A DNA stretch of 64,000 nucleotides from Lunularia cruciata (lineage: Eukaryota; Streptophyta; Marchantiopsida; Lunulariales; Lunulariaceae). Numbering within the stretch: the stretch's first letter is position 1; each line of letters begins with the position of its first letter. Positions 1-12,100 of the stretch are shown in pieces. The notes below the pieces were generated by a model. It saw only the letters and a list, made by a program, of their open reading frames with translations, was not told the origin of the DNA and made no database searches. The position numbers were made by a program, and so were the translations under genes. The stretch spans positions 15,902,744-15,966,743 of the forward strand of contig OX419759.1 of NCBI GenBank assembly GCA_948567375.1, written 5' to 3'.

Positions 1-303
1 ATTCAAAAGGGAACAATCACATGTCCCCCATGTTGGCGATGGTCAGTACATCAAAATACAGTAAGTTTGGAGGAATCTCCCCGCATCCAAATGAATGCTT
101 CCCCTATCTTAAAAACGTGTCTTCAATCTCGACTCCAAGAAAACGATCTGTGTCTCGTCTTTATCCACCATTATAGCTCGTGGGAAATGACATATCTATT
201 CTCGCACCGAAACTTCTAAATCGTGGAGCACAAGTGCATGGATATTACACCTTCAAACAGTGAGAATGGAGGCACACGCACACCAAATTAATACAATATG
301 TAC

Positions 304-3143
304 CAGATTTAGAAGTGTGGCTAAGATTTCTGGGGGGATGTTGGGTGATGAGAACGCATTCTGAAGGCTGCGAACAAGCTGCATCTTGTAGTTCTCGTTC
401 AGCTGGTACCAGCAGCTGACAAAGCCGGCTGCAAAGAGTTCCCGAGCTACATACGGCTGCAAGCACCAGAGACGAGACCAATCTCTCTGTAGTCAGTACG
501 GGAAAACGGATAATATACTGCATATTTGAAATGCCTGGCGCTTGTTAAGAAGAAACAACTCTGACTATTGGCCACATTAATAACAAACTGCGTTTGTAAT
601 CTCAGTGCCCATCAAAGTTGGATTGTACTGTCATCTACTTGTAGAAACAATATCCCAACCAGTGGAACAAGTAGATATTGTTCAGAGTATAGGCAACTCA
701 CCTGCAGCTGAGCCAGACCAGCACACGTGCGGAGTGCTGGAGATGGGGACTCCTTCAGCAGCTCCACACTCAGATGACGCATCCATTCCGTCCAATCGTC
801 TTTAGTACTGCGATGGGAGGACTCCCATGCACTCTTTAGATGCCCTTCATTGACCTGAACACCAGACATTCAAAGTGTTTAGGACTTCAAAAGCCATGAG
901 CAATTGTAAACATGGAGGCCCATATGCAATATACATCTTTTCTTAAGTGTAAACCGTCTACCATTGCTTACATACTTTCTGGCTAACTCCGTTTCATAAA
1001 AGCAATGAAAGACTAAAGACTAAAACGGGTTCTATAGGCCATAGAATCCGTTGTAAACAACCCAGTCCCATACCCAAATCTGCTTATGTATCCCTAGTCG
1101 GCTCTAAGGTTGACCGACATGTTCATCTGAATTGTATGTCCAGACATCAACAGTTTGTGGCAAACATGGAAACAGACATGTACTTCAAGTCTGCTAAGAC
1201 ACATCACTTTCTGACTGTGGGGCTAAGCCTCTATTCATGTTTAGAGAAAAGGCCGTCATGAATGATAATTGACCTTGAGAGAAGTTGATGGATCCAGGCC
1301 TTCCACATCATAGCGCTCTCCATCGGAATCAAGGCCAAGGAATGAATTCATTGGTGAACTCAGCAGGTCACTGACTGTTGTTACTGGAGTTGCAGTTTGA
1401 ATGCTTTGCACATCCCAAACTACTGGATCACGCCTCTTCAATCGTGCCTCTATATCATCAAATTGCTTATGCTGCAAAGATAAACGATAAGATTGAGAAA
1501 AGAGTTCGCCTTCTTACTGGTGGTTCCCGAGCAACGAGGCAACCTTTTAATGTTGTGTCCCAACCTACGACATAGTTCCCATCATGTTAACTCATTTCTC
1601 TCTGTGACAACATCCGTGCCTTCGACAAACGCAAAAGACGAACACATGTCACTTTGGAATGGCCCTTTACTTCGACACTTTATTGAAGTATTTATATAAA
1701 GAAGTTAAGAAGATAGTTCAATAAAAGTATGGAAACCCGTTGTAAACAACCCAGTTCCATACTTTTATTGAACTATCTTCATAACTTACTAGGATCTTTA
1801 GGTGAACGTTGCCATGATGTATTGAGTTCCCTACCTGAATTCGGTAGCGTTGTAGTAATTTGCGAGTGTAGGGTATAAACATGCTAAAATCAGTCCCCAA
1901 AGGCACAGCTAGTGCACATATTGCATCCACGGAATCTTTCCTCAACTCATCAATATTTCTGCACACCAAATATTACGAGATGAAAATGGTCGGTTATTAT
2001 AAAGCAACCCTCACCATAATATGAGATACGTCTAAACGCTTTTTTGTGGCGATTGAATAGCAAACTCCAGGCAAGTCCCGAGGACAAGACAACGTAACTC
2101 TTTAGATGGGCAAAAATACTATTGTCAAAGGATGGAGGTAGCATACCCATCTAGCACACGCGTGAATGGATGCATCAACGCCGACACATGCCCAGACACC
2201 TGTATATCATGTCACGTTAGAGAATCGTTGATCAAAAATACAGACGCAGTTCGACAATCCTCGTAAGACACTCCACGTCACGTAGGTCAAGTCACACTTC
2301 CAAATCCCCAAAGCTCGGTATCAGTTCTCAGTGGCAAGAGCCCAAAAAATTCGGATCGTCCTATGAAAAACATTTGTAACTAACAAGAGTGAGCTGATAG
2401 AATCCTCTACCTGCATACGGGGAAGTAACCGAGACAGCGTCTTGATAGCAGCACGCCGTATATCATTCGGAGCTTTGGACACATCAGGTCGGAAGAGACG
2501 GACCAAAGCTGGAAGCAACAGGTGCATATGCTCATCCAAACTCCCTAATCAACATGAAAGAGTCAGTTAAGCAGAAAATAGTATGCTACCTTCGCCATGA
2601 AACAATTCCGTTGTCAAAACAAGTCAATATTCAGAAAAGATGTAGGGTGTAATATGGAAAGGCATCTTACCACCAAAGACCTCGAAGGTATGAAGCACAG
2701 GAGGCACATATAGAAAGTTCTCAGTACGCTCTGCTTCACTGAGAACTTGCACACAACGTGGCAATATTTCGGGTAGAAATATTCGAAATTCATCATTGAG
2801 AGCTTGACACAGATGCTCCACCAAATTTAGTACCTGAAGCAGATCAGGTATTCACCGAGTTAAGAAATGTGTGCTCATTTACTAGCAAAAGCTTTAGCAC
2901 GAAATGATGCTGATCACTTCATGCGTGCATCTTCTCACTCCAGCATTGTATTGCTTACTTTTCAAGATCTACCTGACTATCTTTCCTGTATTTATTCAGG
3001 TACTCTGGTAAAGTCGTCAACGAAGTTTGCGCAAACATACTTACCGGAGAACCATCCAGAACACGCCCTGAAACCGGTAGCATTAACGAATTCCAGTACT
3101 CTGATATGAGGCTTAGAAGCTCTGGAAGAAATTTTCTAATATG
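304..3143 (-). CDS. TOR: TOR exons 20-27 of those visible (C-terminal end of the HEAT region in view)
   Basis: Exons: 3143-3045, 2833-2671, 2544-2411, 2199-2147, 1958-1835, 1471-1274, 854-702, 456-304. They encode [92 protein letters not shown] and [19 protein letters not shown]. These are strongly conserved between this sequence and the plant family. The 53-bp exon 2199-2147 was placed by its match to the conserved VTGHISALV segment and by phase. The next exon should begin with the EFMEHDEK-like segment and was not found in 1-303, so it probably lies outside the window. Confidence 0.92.
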
Positions 3144-6100
3144 CTGTCACAAACCACTCAAACAATGAAAATTCGATCCCTAAGATGTCTGGAAGCAAAA
3201 TTTAGTGCACGTATATTGGACATATATTCGCGTACATACATTGGAGTGGTATGAATATGGAACCCGTTCGTTGGAACACAGTACATCGTAATATATTGAG
3301 TAATGGGAGCAGAAACCACTCAAAGAACGGAAAATCCACACCCACTAAGGACAAACCGACGCGATCTAAGCACATGCAAATCTAGGTAACTAACATAACT
3401 AAGCATCGTACATATTTGTATTATGGAATACAAAACCCATTGTAAACAACCCCGTTTCATACCCACTAACTAAGCATCGCACAGATATGTTATTCACTTC
3501 ACTATGGAAGAAATAAAACAAGAAGACTAGCACGGACAACCGACATTAGAAATCATAATTGAGAAATGGGAGCAGAAGCCGTTCGAAGAGCGCGGGATTC
3601 AGAACCCACTTAGTATGGAACCAAAAACGTGCAATGAAATGCAAGCATGAACATGTGCAAATTGAAATGAGTTCCATCTAAGGAAATGGAAGTGAAGTGA
3701 ATGTAACGTTACGAAGATAAGCAGAAGTAAAGACATAATTGATACACTTCATAAGTAGCACTTACACAGAACTAGTATACATAATGTAATAACAAGCAAG
3801 ACGCCATGAAGCATCTGGAATTGAAAGCAGGGGAGGACCATGAAACAGAGAAACATCGAGCACGGAGTAAAAGACAGCTTTGGTTGAAGATGGGTGGAGT
3901 GGAGCGAGTGAGAGAGAAGTGGATGGTGTCTTGGCTGGGTGGAAGCGAAGCGTGAGGGGACTAGATATGAGGAGATGAGAACAGAAGCTGTTCGAGGAAC
4001 GGGAGATCCGTGAGAGGACTGGATATAGGAGATGAGAGCAGACGCCGTTTGAAGAACGGGACATCCAGAAGTCATTAAATGCATATGCATATTAAGTGCA
4101 GATGGAATGTCCGTGAGAGGACTGGATATGAGGATATGAGAGCATAAGCCATACAAGGAACGAGAGATCCAGAACTCATTAAATGCATATGCAGTGCAGA
4201 TGGAATGGCAATAAGATGAAAGCAAAACTGAATGAAAAGTACATGCGAAAAGGAAATGAAGTGTAATTCATAAATCGCATGTAAGACCAAGCACCAACAT
4301 CATAAAATTATCAGAAGGTAACAAACAACATGTAGAGAAACTGTAAACCAATGTGTAATCGGAAAACGTAGTGTAACTCATGTAAAGATCACTAAGTAAA
4401 CGCATGTGAATAGATCGAAAACAACGCGCAATCAAAGACTAATGCAGAAATGTACAACCACGGAAAAACCCTAATCGCAAAGCAATGCATGTAAAGAAGT
4501 AGTAAACCACGTGTAAATGAAGACCCACGAGCCGGACATTAAGTCTTAAGCAGTTTACGAACTGAAGTAGGGTAGGGAACCAAGAAGTTGGAAAACGGGT
4601 AGGAACCATGAAGCAGAACACATTACAAGGAGTTTTGGTTGAGGATAGTTGGAGTGGAGCGCAGTGGAAGAGGAGGAGAGTAAGGTGTTCTGGCTAAGTC
4701 GGATCGAAACGATAACGGGGTTGGGTATGACAAACAGGAGAGTGGAAAGCGTTCAGAGAAGAGGGGAAGCAGAGCGAAGCGTTAGAAGACTGGATATAGG
4801 AAAATGAGGACAGAAGACGAGAGCAACGGGAGATCCAGAACTCATGGAATGCAAATGAGATGCATGATATGGAATATATACAAAACATGTGCAAGTCGAA
4901 ATTAGTATAAAACCTGGAACGGAGATGAAATGGATACACCTGATCGAATGTAAGCAGAAGTAAACTCAACCTAGCAACATCTAAAGAGCAACACCCAAAC
5001 AAGTAGGATGCATCGAGTAAATGTTACCAGATAAACATCACATGTATAGAAATGAACACAACCGGGAATTGACGACCAAACGAGCAAGAAGAGAAAGATT
5101 CAGTTAAACTGAAGTCTGGGAATCGTGTAGAAGCCTTGAAATCAAAGCCTTGAGACAGGCAGCAGGTATGCGAAGAAAGAGAGTAGAAGCCGGAAATAGT
5201 TGGAGTGGAGCGCAGTGTGAGAGAGGAGAGTAAGTAGCTAAGGCTGAGACAGATCGCAACGAAAACTGGTTCGGGTACCAAAAAAGAAGAGTGGAAATTG
5301 CAACGATAACTGGTTTGGGTCCGAAGAAAGAAGCGTGGAAATCGTTCAGAGAGGGGGGGAAGTAGAGTGAAGCGTTAGAGGACCAGATAGAGTATATCCC
5401 AGCATGTGCTATGACACATGAGTCCTAAAACACAAAAGACACTGAACGAAGCAGAGGGTGGTCATAGTAAACCTCCTTAAGTACAACAGCACGTACTACT
5501 TCATCAGTGCCAAATGCAGTGCTGAAGTAGCTGAGCGAATGTTAGTACCCCTCGAACCAAGTTTCTGTTTGAAAGCTCATGAGTCCTAAGATACTCATGA
5601 GTCCTAAAATACTAAACACTCAAGGAAGCAGATAGCCAGTCATAGTTGTTAGAAATCATCTTCTGTAATAGTAACATCATGTTCGTAACATTACATTACA
5701 TTCGTAAACATCAACTGTCAATTAACATACTAGGCCTTGCCCAGATTCTAAGCACAGGGCAGCACCCACAAATACTGCAAAGGTGGACTCCTTGCAAGGC
5801 TGTACAGTAGTACTTGTGACGGTGTAGTGGTATCGCTTTGTGAGAAGAAAAGTAAACAAGAGAAGAAAACCAACCTGCCTGACGATAGACACCAGAGCCG
5901 CCAAGCACCAAAAGATAAAATCACGAAGGCTCCCTTCACAAGTTCGGACCGTGTGAAAAAGATCGGGTAGAACCTGCACAAAGATCTCACTCGGACCCAG
6001 CAAAGTCAGGAAATTTAAAGGGTCCTAAGGATTGCCTAAGACGTGAAAACTTCATCAACTGTAATACTTGACTTGTAACCAGCGTGAGCTACCTTAACAA

Positions 6101-9100
6101 AGTGTTGTAAACATAACCACCCATTAATCGATATGGAGTTCGCGAGGTACAACAGAACAAAAGAGGTCTACTTCTTTATTTGAAGTAGGGCTTTCACTGC
6201 TCCGAATGCACGAGATTTGTTTAGTGTAGGACAATCTCACACTTCAATGTTATGGTCCATTACATTTAAGTCTGTTTATGACATGGGGGACCTTCCACGC
6301 GCAGCATAGAAAGCTAAGCAAACTACTCAGCGAACTGTACCTTGGGAAGATAAGGTACAGAACCCAGACCCATTTTCTGTATCAAAGAAAGGAACCAAAG
6401 CAATAAAGTTATGTCAGTATCCATAAAACCAAGTTTATCTCATGCTAGAATGGCTTCTGCTCTCATGTCACATACATCTCACGCTAAAACAAACACTTTA
6501 CACTGTACTAAAGGACTTGCAAACTTGATCTATAACAGCGTTATCAGATAATTCGATGTGGCTAGTCAAGCTACAAGACCCGACAAATCTCCTATCGCCT
6601 TGGATCCACACCACGAGGACACTAGCAGCATGAGGTAATCAAAGATAGCACTAGCCACTTCATGTTCTCGAAAACATATAAGAACGACAAAACTTAAGGT
6701 AAAACAGAAGTACCTTGAATATATACATCAGCGATCCCACGACTTTCAGGTGATAACTTGAAAGAGAAGAATCTCGGAGGATGCGCATTAAGGCATTGAT
6801 CGCCACCTGCGTTAGTACAGTTTAACACTAACGTCGTTATTTTTCCCACTCAAACAGGACGCAAACATACTCGGATAAAGACTCATCATATGCAGCCGTA
6901 CTAATCAATGGGGATAATAATGTACAATACTCGTCACCGAGCTAAGCACAGCAGTTTTGGTCAATCCTGAAAACATGGTCCTAACACACAGCAAACTTTT
7001 TGCAAGTGCGGGCAAACTTACTGTTGGATGGGAGCTTTCGGGAGTTTTTAAAAGCCCCCCAGATGCCCACATTTCTACATGTAGGTCATCTAACGAGCGA
7101 GTATGGGGGCCACTCTCCACGGCTATTGCTCGACTTCCTTCACCGTGGGGACCCTGAAGAGTTAGCTGATTGCGCTTGTGAAGATGGGGATCCAAGGCAC
7201 CCATAATACCAAGAACCTGTCCCAAACCACTCCATGCATCAGTTGGATGAGATTCTACGATTGGCTTCTACTATTCGCAAGGACAAGGTTGAGCGACTGT
7301 TCAAAGACCGAATTATTCTCTCACTTTTAAAACTTCTCTTCGTGTTGACCAAGCTAACTCCCCATTTAGAAGTCGTAATAAGTGATCCAGCAACTGGGGG
7401 TGGTCAGTGTATGGAGCAACAACATATCTGGAGACAGATCAAGACGTTAGTAACAACATCCGGTTTAATAGTAAATCCATGATTTTAGGACAGTCCTTTG
7501 TTCTTATCACTACACAAACGTTTAAAAGAACGGATAGAGAAGCAGATGCATTTCCGTCATAACACTCTATTTCTAGTCTAGGAAACTGATCATCCAGTTC
7601 AACAGCAGAGGTTTTGAACAGATTTCGCGAGCAAACATATACAACACATACCCAGTACTTTCAACCACTTGTCCCAAAGTAGCAACTGCAACTTCCCTTT
7701 TGGTTGCAGATGCGCCATCGACAAGTGCCTCTACCATCAAGGGCATCAGCTCTCCAAGATATGGCCTCATTGCGCAACCCCCCTAGAAATACGCAGGAAC
7801 TCACCCCCTCGAGAGTCAACACAATGTCGATAACTCATTTGAAAAAGCTGCAAAGCTGAATCCAGCTAAAGGGGACAAATGCTAACGATATCTAGAGAAC
7901 TACAAAGGAGATCAGACCCTACTTGTTCGTAATCCAGTGGTCCAGTCCATTCAACCTTGCAAGCAGACCAGTTACTCCGCTATGGACTTACACAGTAATC
8001 ACAATACGGGTCTCTTTTGTGGAATCGATTTGTACATACCACCACCCTAAGTAGGCTTTCCATGAGAATATAAGAAGACAAGAGTTTGCCGAAGCTTGTC
8101 GAACACAGTAGTCAACATAAATAGTTTGTCTTCGTACTAGTCTTCGACACAAAATGTAAATCTTTGCCAGACTCCAGTTACTTCTATAGACCGATGGTAT
8201 GTCTAAACGTTTCATAACGACGAAACATCGACAAGCTCACACAAAGCCAAATCCCATGACAATCTTTTTAGACTGATACTAATAGTCAGGAAAGTAATTA
8301 CTACTCACCACACGAGCAAGCTCGCCAACAGTAGAAAGAACTCCAGTGACGACACCACTGTTGCCGCTGATTGAAACTCCCTCATTCAACTTGACCACCA
8401 ACGCCTGAGGGCATCGAAAAGATTAACACAGCTGGACTACTCGAACTGGAAACACACTGCCTAGATAGGATAGAACGGTCGGTCATGACGCCCCCTTCAT
8501 TATGACCAACTCGTACACCAACGTTCGCAACAATGTAATCATTACAATATTTAGAAGATGCACTTATAAATGCATTATATTTATAAAGCATCGACACACA
8601 TGTGGACCCAAAGCCTGACCCGTCGCCGCTAGTTCCTTTTACACAGTTTGTTGTGCGGCAATGTACAAGGTGACTTGGTAATGTTTTTTAAATTACCTTA
8701 AGCACTGGAGCAATGTAAGGAGGCAGGAGGCGCTCACAAGATCTAATAAGGCAACCTAACAGCTTTGCACTCTCCTCCCGATTTTTACTGTCTGCACTGC
8801 TTGTCCACGAAGATAGAAGGTGAGATAAGAGGATCGAAGAAGGTCAGTGAACGACAACGAAATGCAGCAGGGAAGACAACAAAAGATCCTAATCAAAAGA
8901 AATTGATTGTTTCAAATACTACAAATAACCCCACTTGGCAGCTACATCTCAACCGAGAGGATTTCACAGGCTGAGTTGAGAAGAACAACCGCATATCACT
9001 ACTAGAATATTGTGAATTGCATCAAGAAAATCCGGCAATTCTCAAACTAGATTCAGTCTGGCTGTGGCTCGTACCAAAACGCATTCGAGTAACTAGGAGT

Positions 9101-12100
9101 ACTCCATCGGAATAAAGTACGACAAAGAAGATCAGCTTAGACCGCATTTACAGGAGACTGTTTCATCAAAACATAAAGATGTCTCCTTTTTTCATCAAAA
9201 ACGAGAACAGGAAAGAGTAGCTAATCCTCAAGTCCGCAGTAATGGCTTACCTGTGTTCGAGATCAGTCAATAGCTGTTGCAAATGTCGACGGAGAGCAGG
9301 AAGAACATATGCCGGATTCTGATCTGCCAATTTGCCAGCTTTGCAAATTGCTAGTTCTCGTACCTCGAATGACTACAAGCCAACATTACCCAAACATGTG
9401 TTTACAGATAATAATGAACGTTTGTGATCGTGTACGTTACTAGACCTAGAGGTTCGATAAATAAGCGGGAAGTCCAGTTTAACTGATAAAATAAGGCACG
9501 TGTTAGAAAGTAGAACTTTTTTTGAGTAGGGGAATAAACAACCCGGTTCCATACCCACGTCTGACAGGACTTGACTCTGACATTTGACAGTAACGTAGTA
9601 AAAGATCTTTAAAGCTGTCAGATACTTAGAATAGGAAGCATGCTTGTGCCTGCAGACAAGAGTTCAAATAAAACTTTATATGTCCCAAAAGGAGTGAAAC
9701 AATCAAACAAAGAATTCAGTGACAAGGAATAAATCGACTACTTCCATAGAAGCTGGCTTGGTCTAAGGTAATTGCAATTTTATAAGCCGGACAGTATAGC
9801 ATACCTCATCTGTTAGAGTGATAAATATAGCTCGCAAACTGTCGGCTTGCGCAAGATATTCATCAAAGCTTGAATTTTGTTGCAGAGAATATAGTACGAG
9901 CTTGCGCACACCACTGTCTGCGTCTGCAACAGCTGCCACAAGAAGTTTCTCCAGAATCTGCAGTGTCCAAGGCAGTTTTATAAGCATCCCCGATTTGAGG
10001 GCTGTTCTCTGACCATCCTTATACACTAGGAAATAATTTGCTATCAGTGACCACCCGGGAATATCACCTCCTCAATAAGAAGCCGACGCCTACGAAACCC
10101 CATGCCAAATGTACGACCGTTCCTGTGTGTGACCATGCGGGCTGATGCTACCCCTGCAGCAGACATCGAGGAATGTTGCACTAAACGACAACAACAAACA
10201 GCAGCTTCCCTGCGCGTTAAAGCATCCTCGTCCTCAAGGTATGGAACAACTGCTTCTCTTGCAAACTCAAGAAGTTCATGTCCCTGCACATTCCCAGCAC
10301 CACCGAAACCCAACATTAAGACAAGTCCCCCCTACACCTCAGGTACAAATCACACTATAATCTCACTTGAACTTGCAACAAATAGGACAGACAGAAGGTG
10401 TGCGTTGGTAATTCTGAGTAAGTAACGCTACAACGTAGCTATCTTCTGTCACCCCGAGACTCAATTACCCTCGGAGTTGCTAACTAAAATTCCGAGGTCT
10501 AAAGTTAGGACGTCCAGCTGACTGTCTGAAACCTGAACTTCACACCATGAGCAATCAGCAGAATACATTCTTTATCACGTTTGACTTCGGGCCTCTTCTT
10601 GTCCAACTAGTTCTCTGGAGATTTATCTTACGGCCTCACAATCACTGTACAAACCTGGAGATCGAACGTGGTAAGCGTATGAAGGGCTAGCTGCGTCAGT
10701 GCAGACCCAGCGATTTCAGATCCAACGGGGGTAGTTGGTGAGGATGGAACACGAGGAACAGTAGTTCCAACTTTCGATGGGCGGTAAGGAACCTTAGCCA
10801 ATACAAGGGATATTGACTCCAGCAACCTTTCTTGAACCTGGGGAAGCAGGGAAGGCATACTGCCACCAAGACAAAAGAGTTTAGGCTAGAAAAAGGAACG
10901 AGGAACGGTCCCGCATCCTACTTCAAAACTGAATACAATGGGTATACAAGTTCAAAGAACACTCAAACCGCTAAGCTTAGCTACCTGTTAGCATTTTAGT
11001 CGTGAAGATAGTGAGGCTTTCACTTATCACGACCGCACTTAAGGCTAAAGTTTCCATGTTAGAAAAGCTCACATGAACTAGCGGGAAAGATGTATGTTCC
11101 TGAACTACACTTTGGCTATCATCTAACCGCTTTCAGACCATAAAATAGACAAGTACCTTGCACATATTTGCTTAAGGGACTGAACCAATGTAGGAGAAAG
11201 ACCAGACTGAAACATCAGGTCCAGCAAACTTCGAACAGGTTCTTCCATATCTGCTCCCAGAGCCTCTGCGAGGCTCCCGATACAAGCCAGAGCATCCAAT
11301 GAAGGTTTTCCCTTACGATAGGAGATCTGCAATTTCATCTCGTTGGCATAAGAACAGCAGAAACATATGAGAACTCCACTGCTTCCTTCACTACTGTGAG
11401 AAAAAGTCAAGCTTGCACACGATTGACTGCTTTAGACATCCAACAACCTACAGATGGAACCCGCACATTACCATTGTGACGTCAGTTGACAAAGGCAATC
11501 AAATTGGAAACAGAGATTAATCTTACAGCATCGCGGATCAAGCTGGTAATGGTAGGCAGGTAAGGAATCAATTCTTTCCCAACAGCCCCTGCCATTTCTC
11601 CAAGGGCAACAAATCCGCTGGCACGTTCCGACACATTCTTCATTACATTAATAAGATGATCCATACAAATCTGCTGATGACAAAGCGCTATTAGGTTGGG
11701 GATCAATATCCGGAATAATATAGTGGTGGCAACTTATTGAATCCATTTGAATAACTGCAGAACTTCAACTGTCCATGGGGACACCGCTAAGGCGTAGGGT
11801 TCAGACCTCTGACCTTCAGATACGATGCAACAAAGCGATCTCGAAGAAAATTGGCAATCCGAGGAAGCAAGGCGGTGATGCTCCGGCGCACAAGACGGTC
11901 TCGATGGTCTCTGTACTTGAACACTATTTCCGCAACCTCCTTATATCTTGACATCATGAACTCTCTCGTGTTCCTGTTTGAAGAAGTCAGCCGGAAATAA
12001 AGTTGGAAGTTGAGAGTTAACAAACAAGAAAGCTGTTATTGATTAATATCCGCATAAGAGAAACTCACCAGCAATAACCAATTTATCCACAAGCTCCAAA

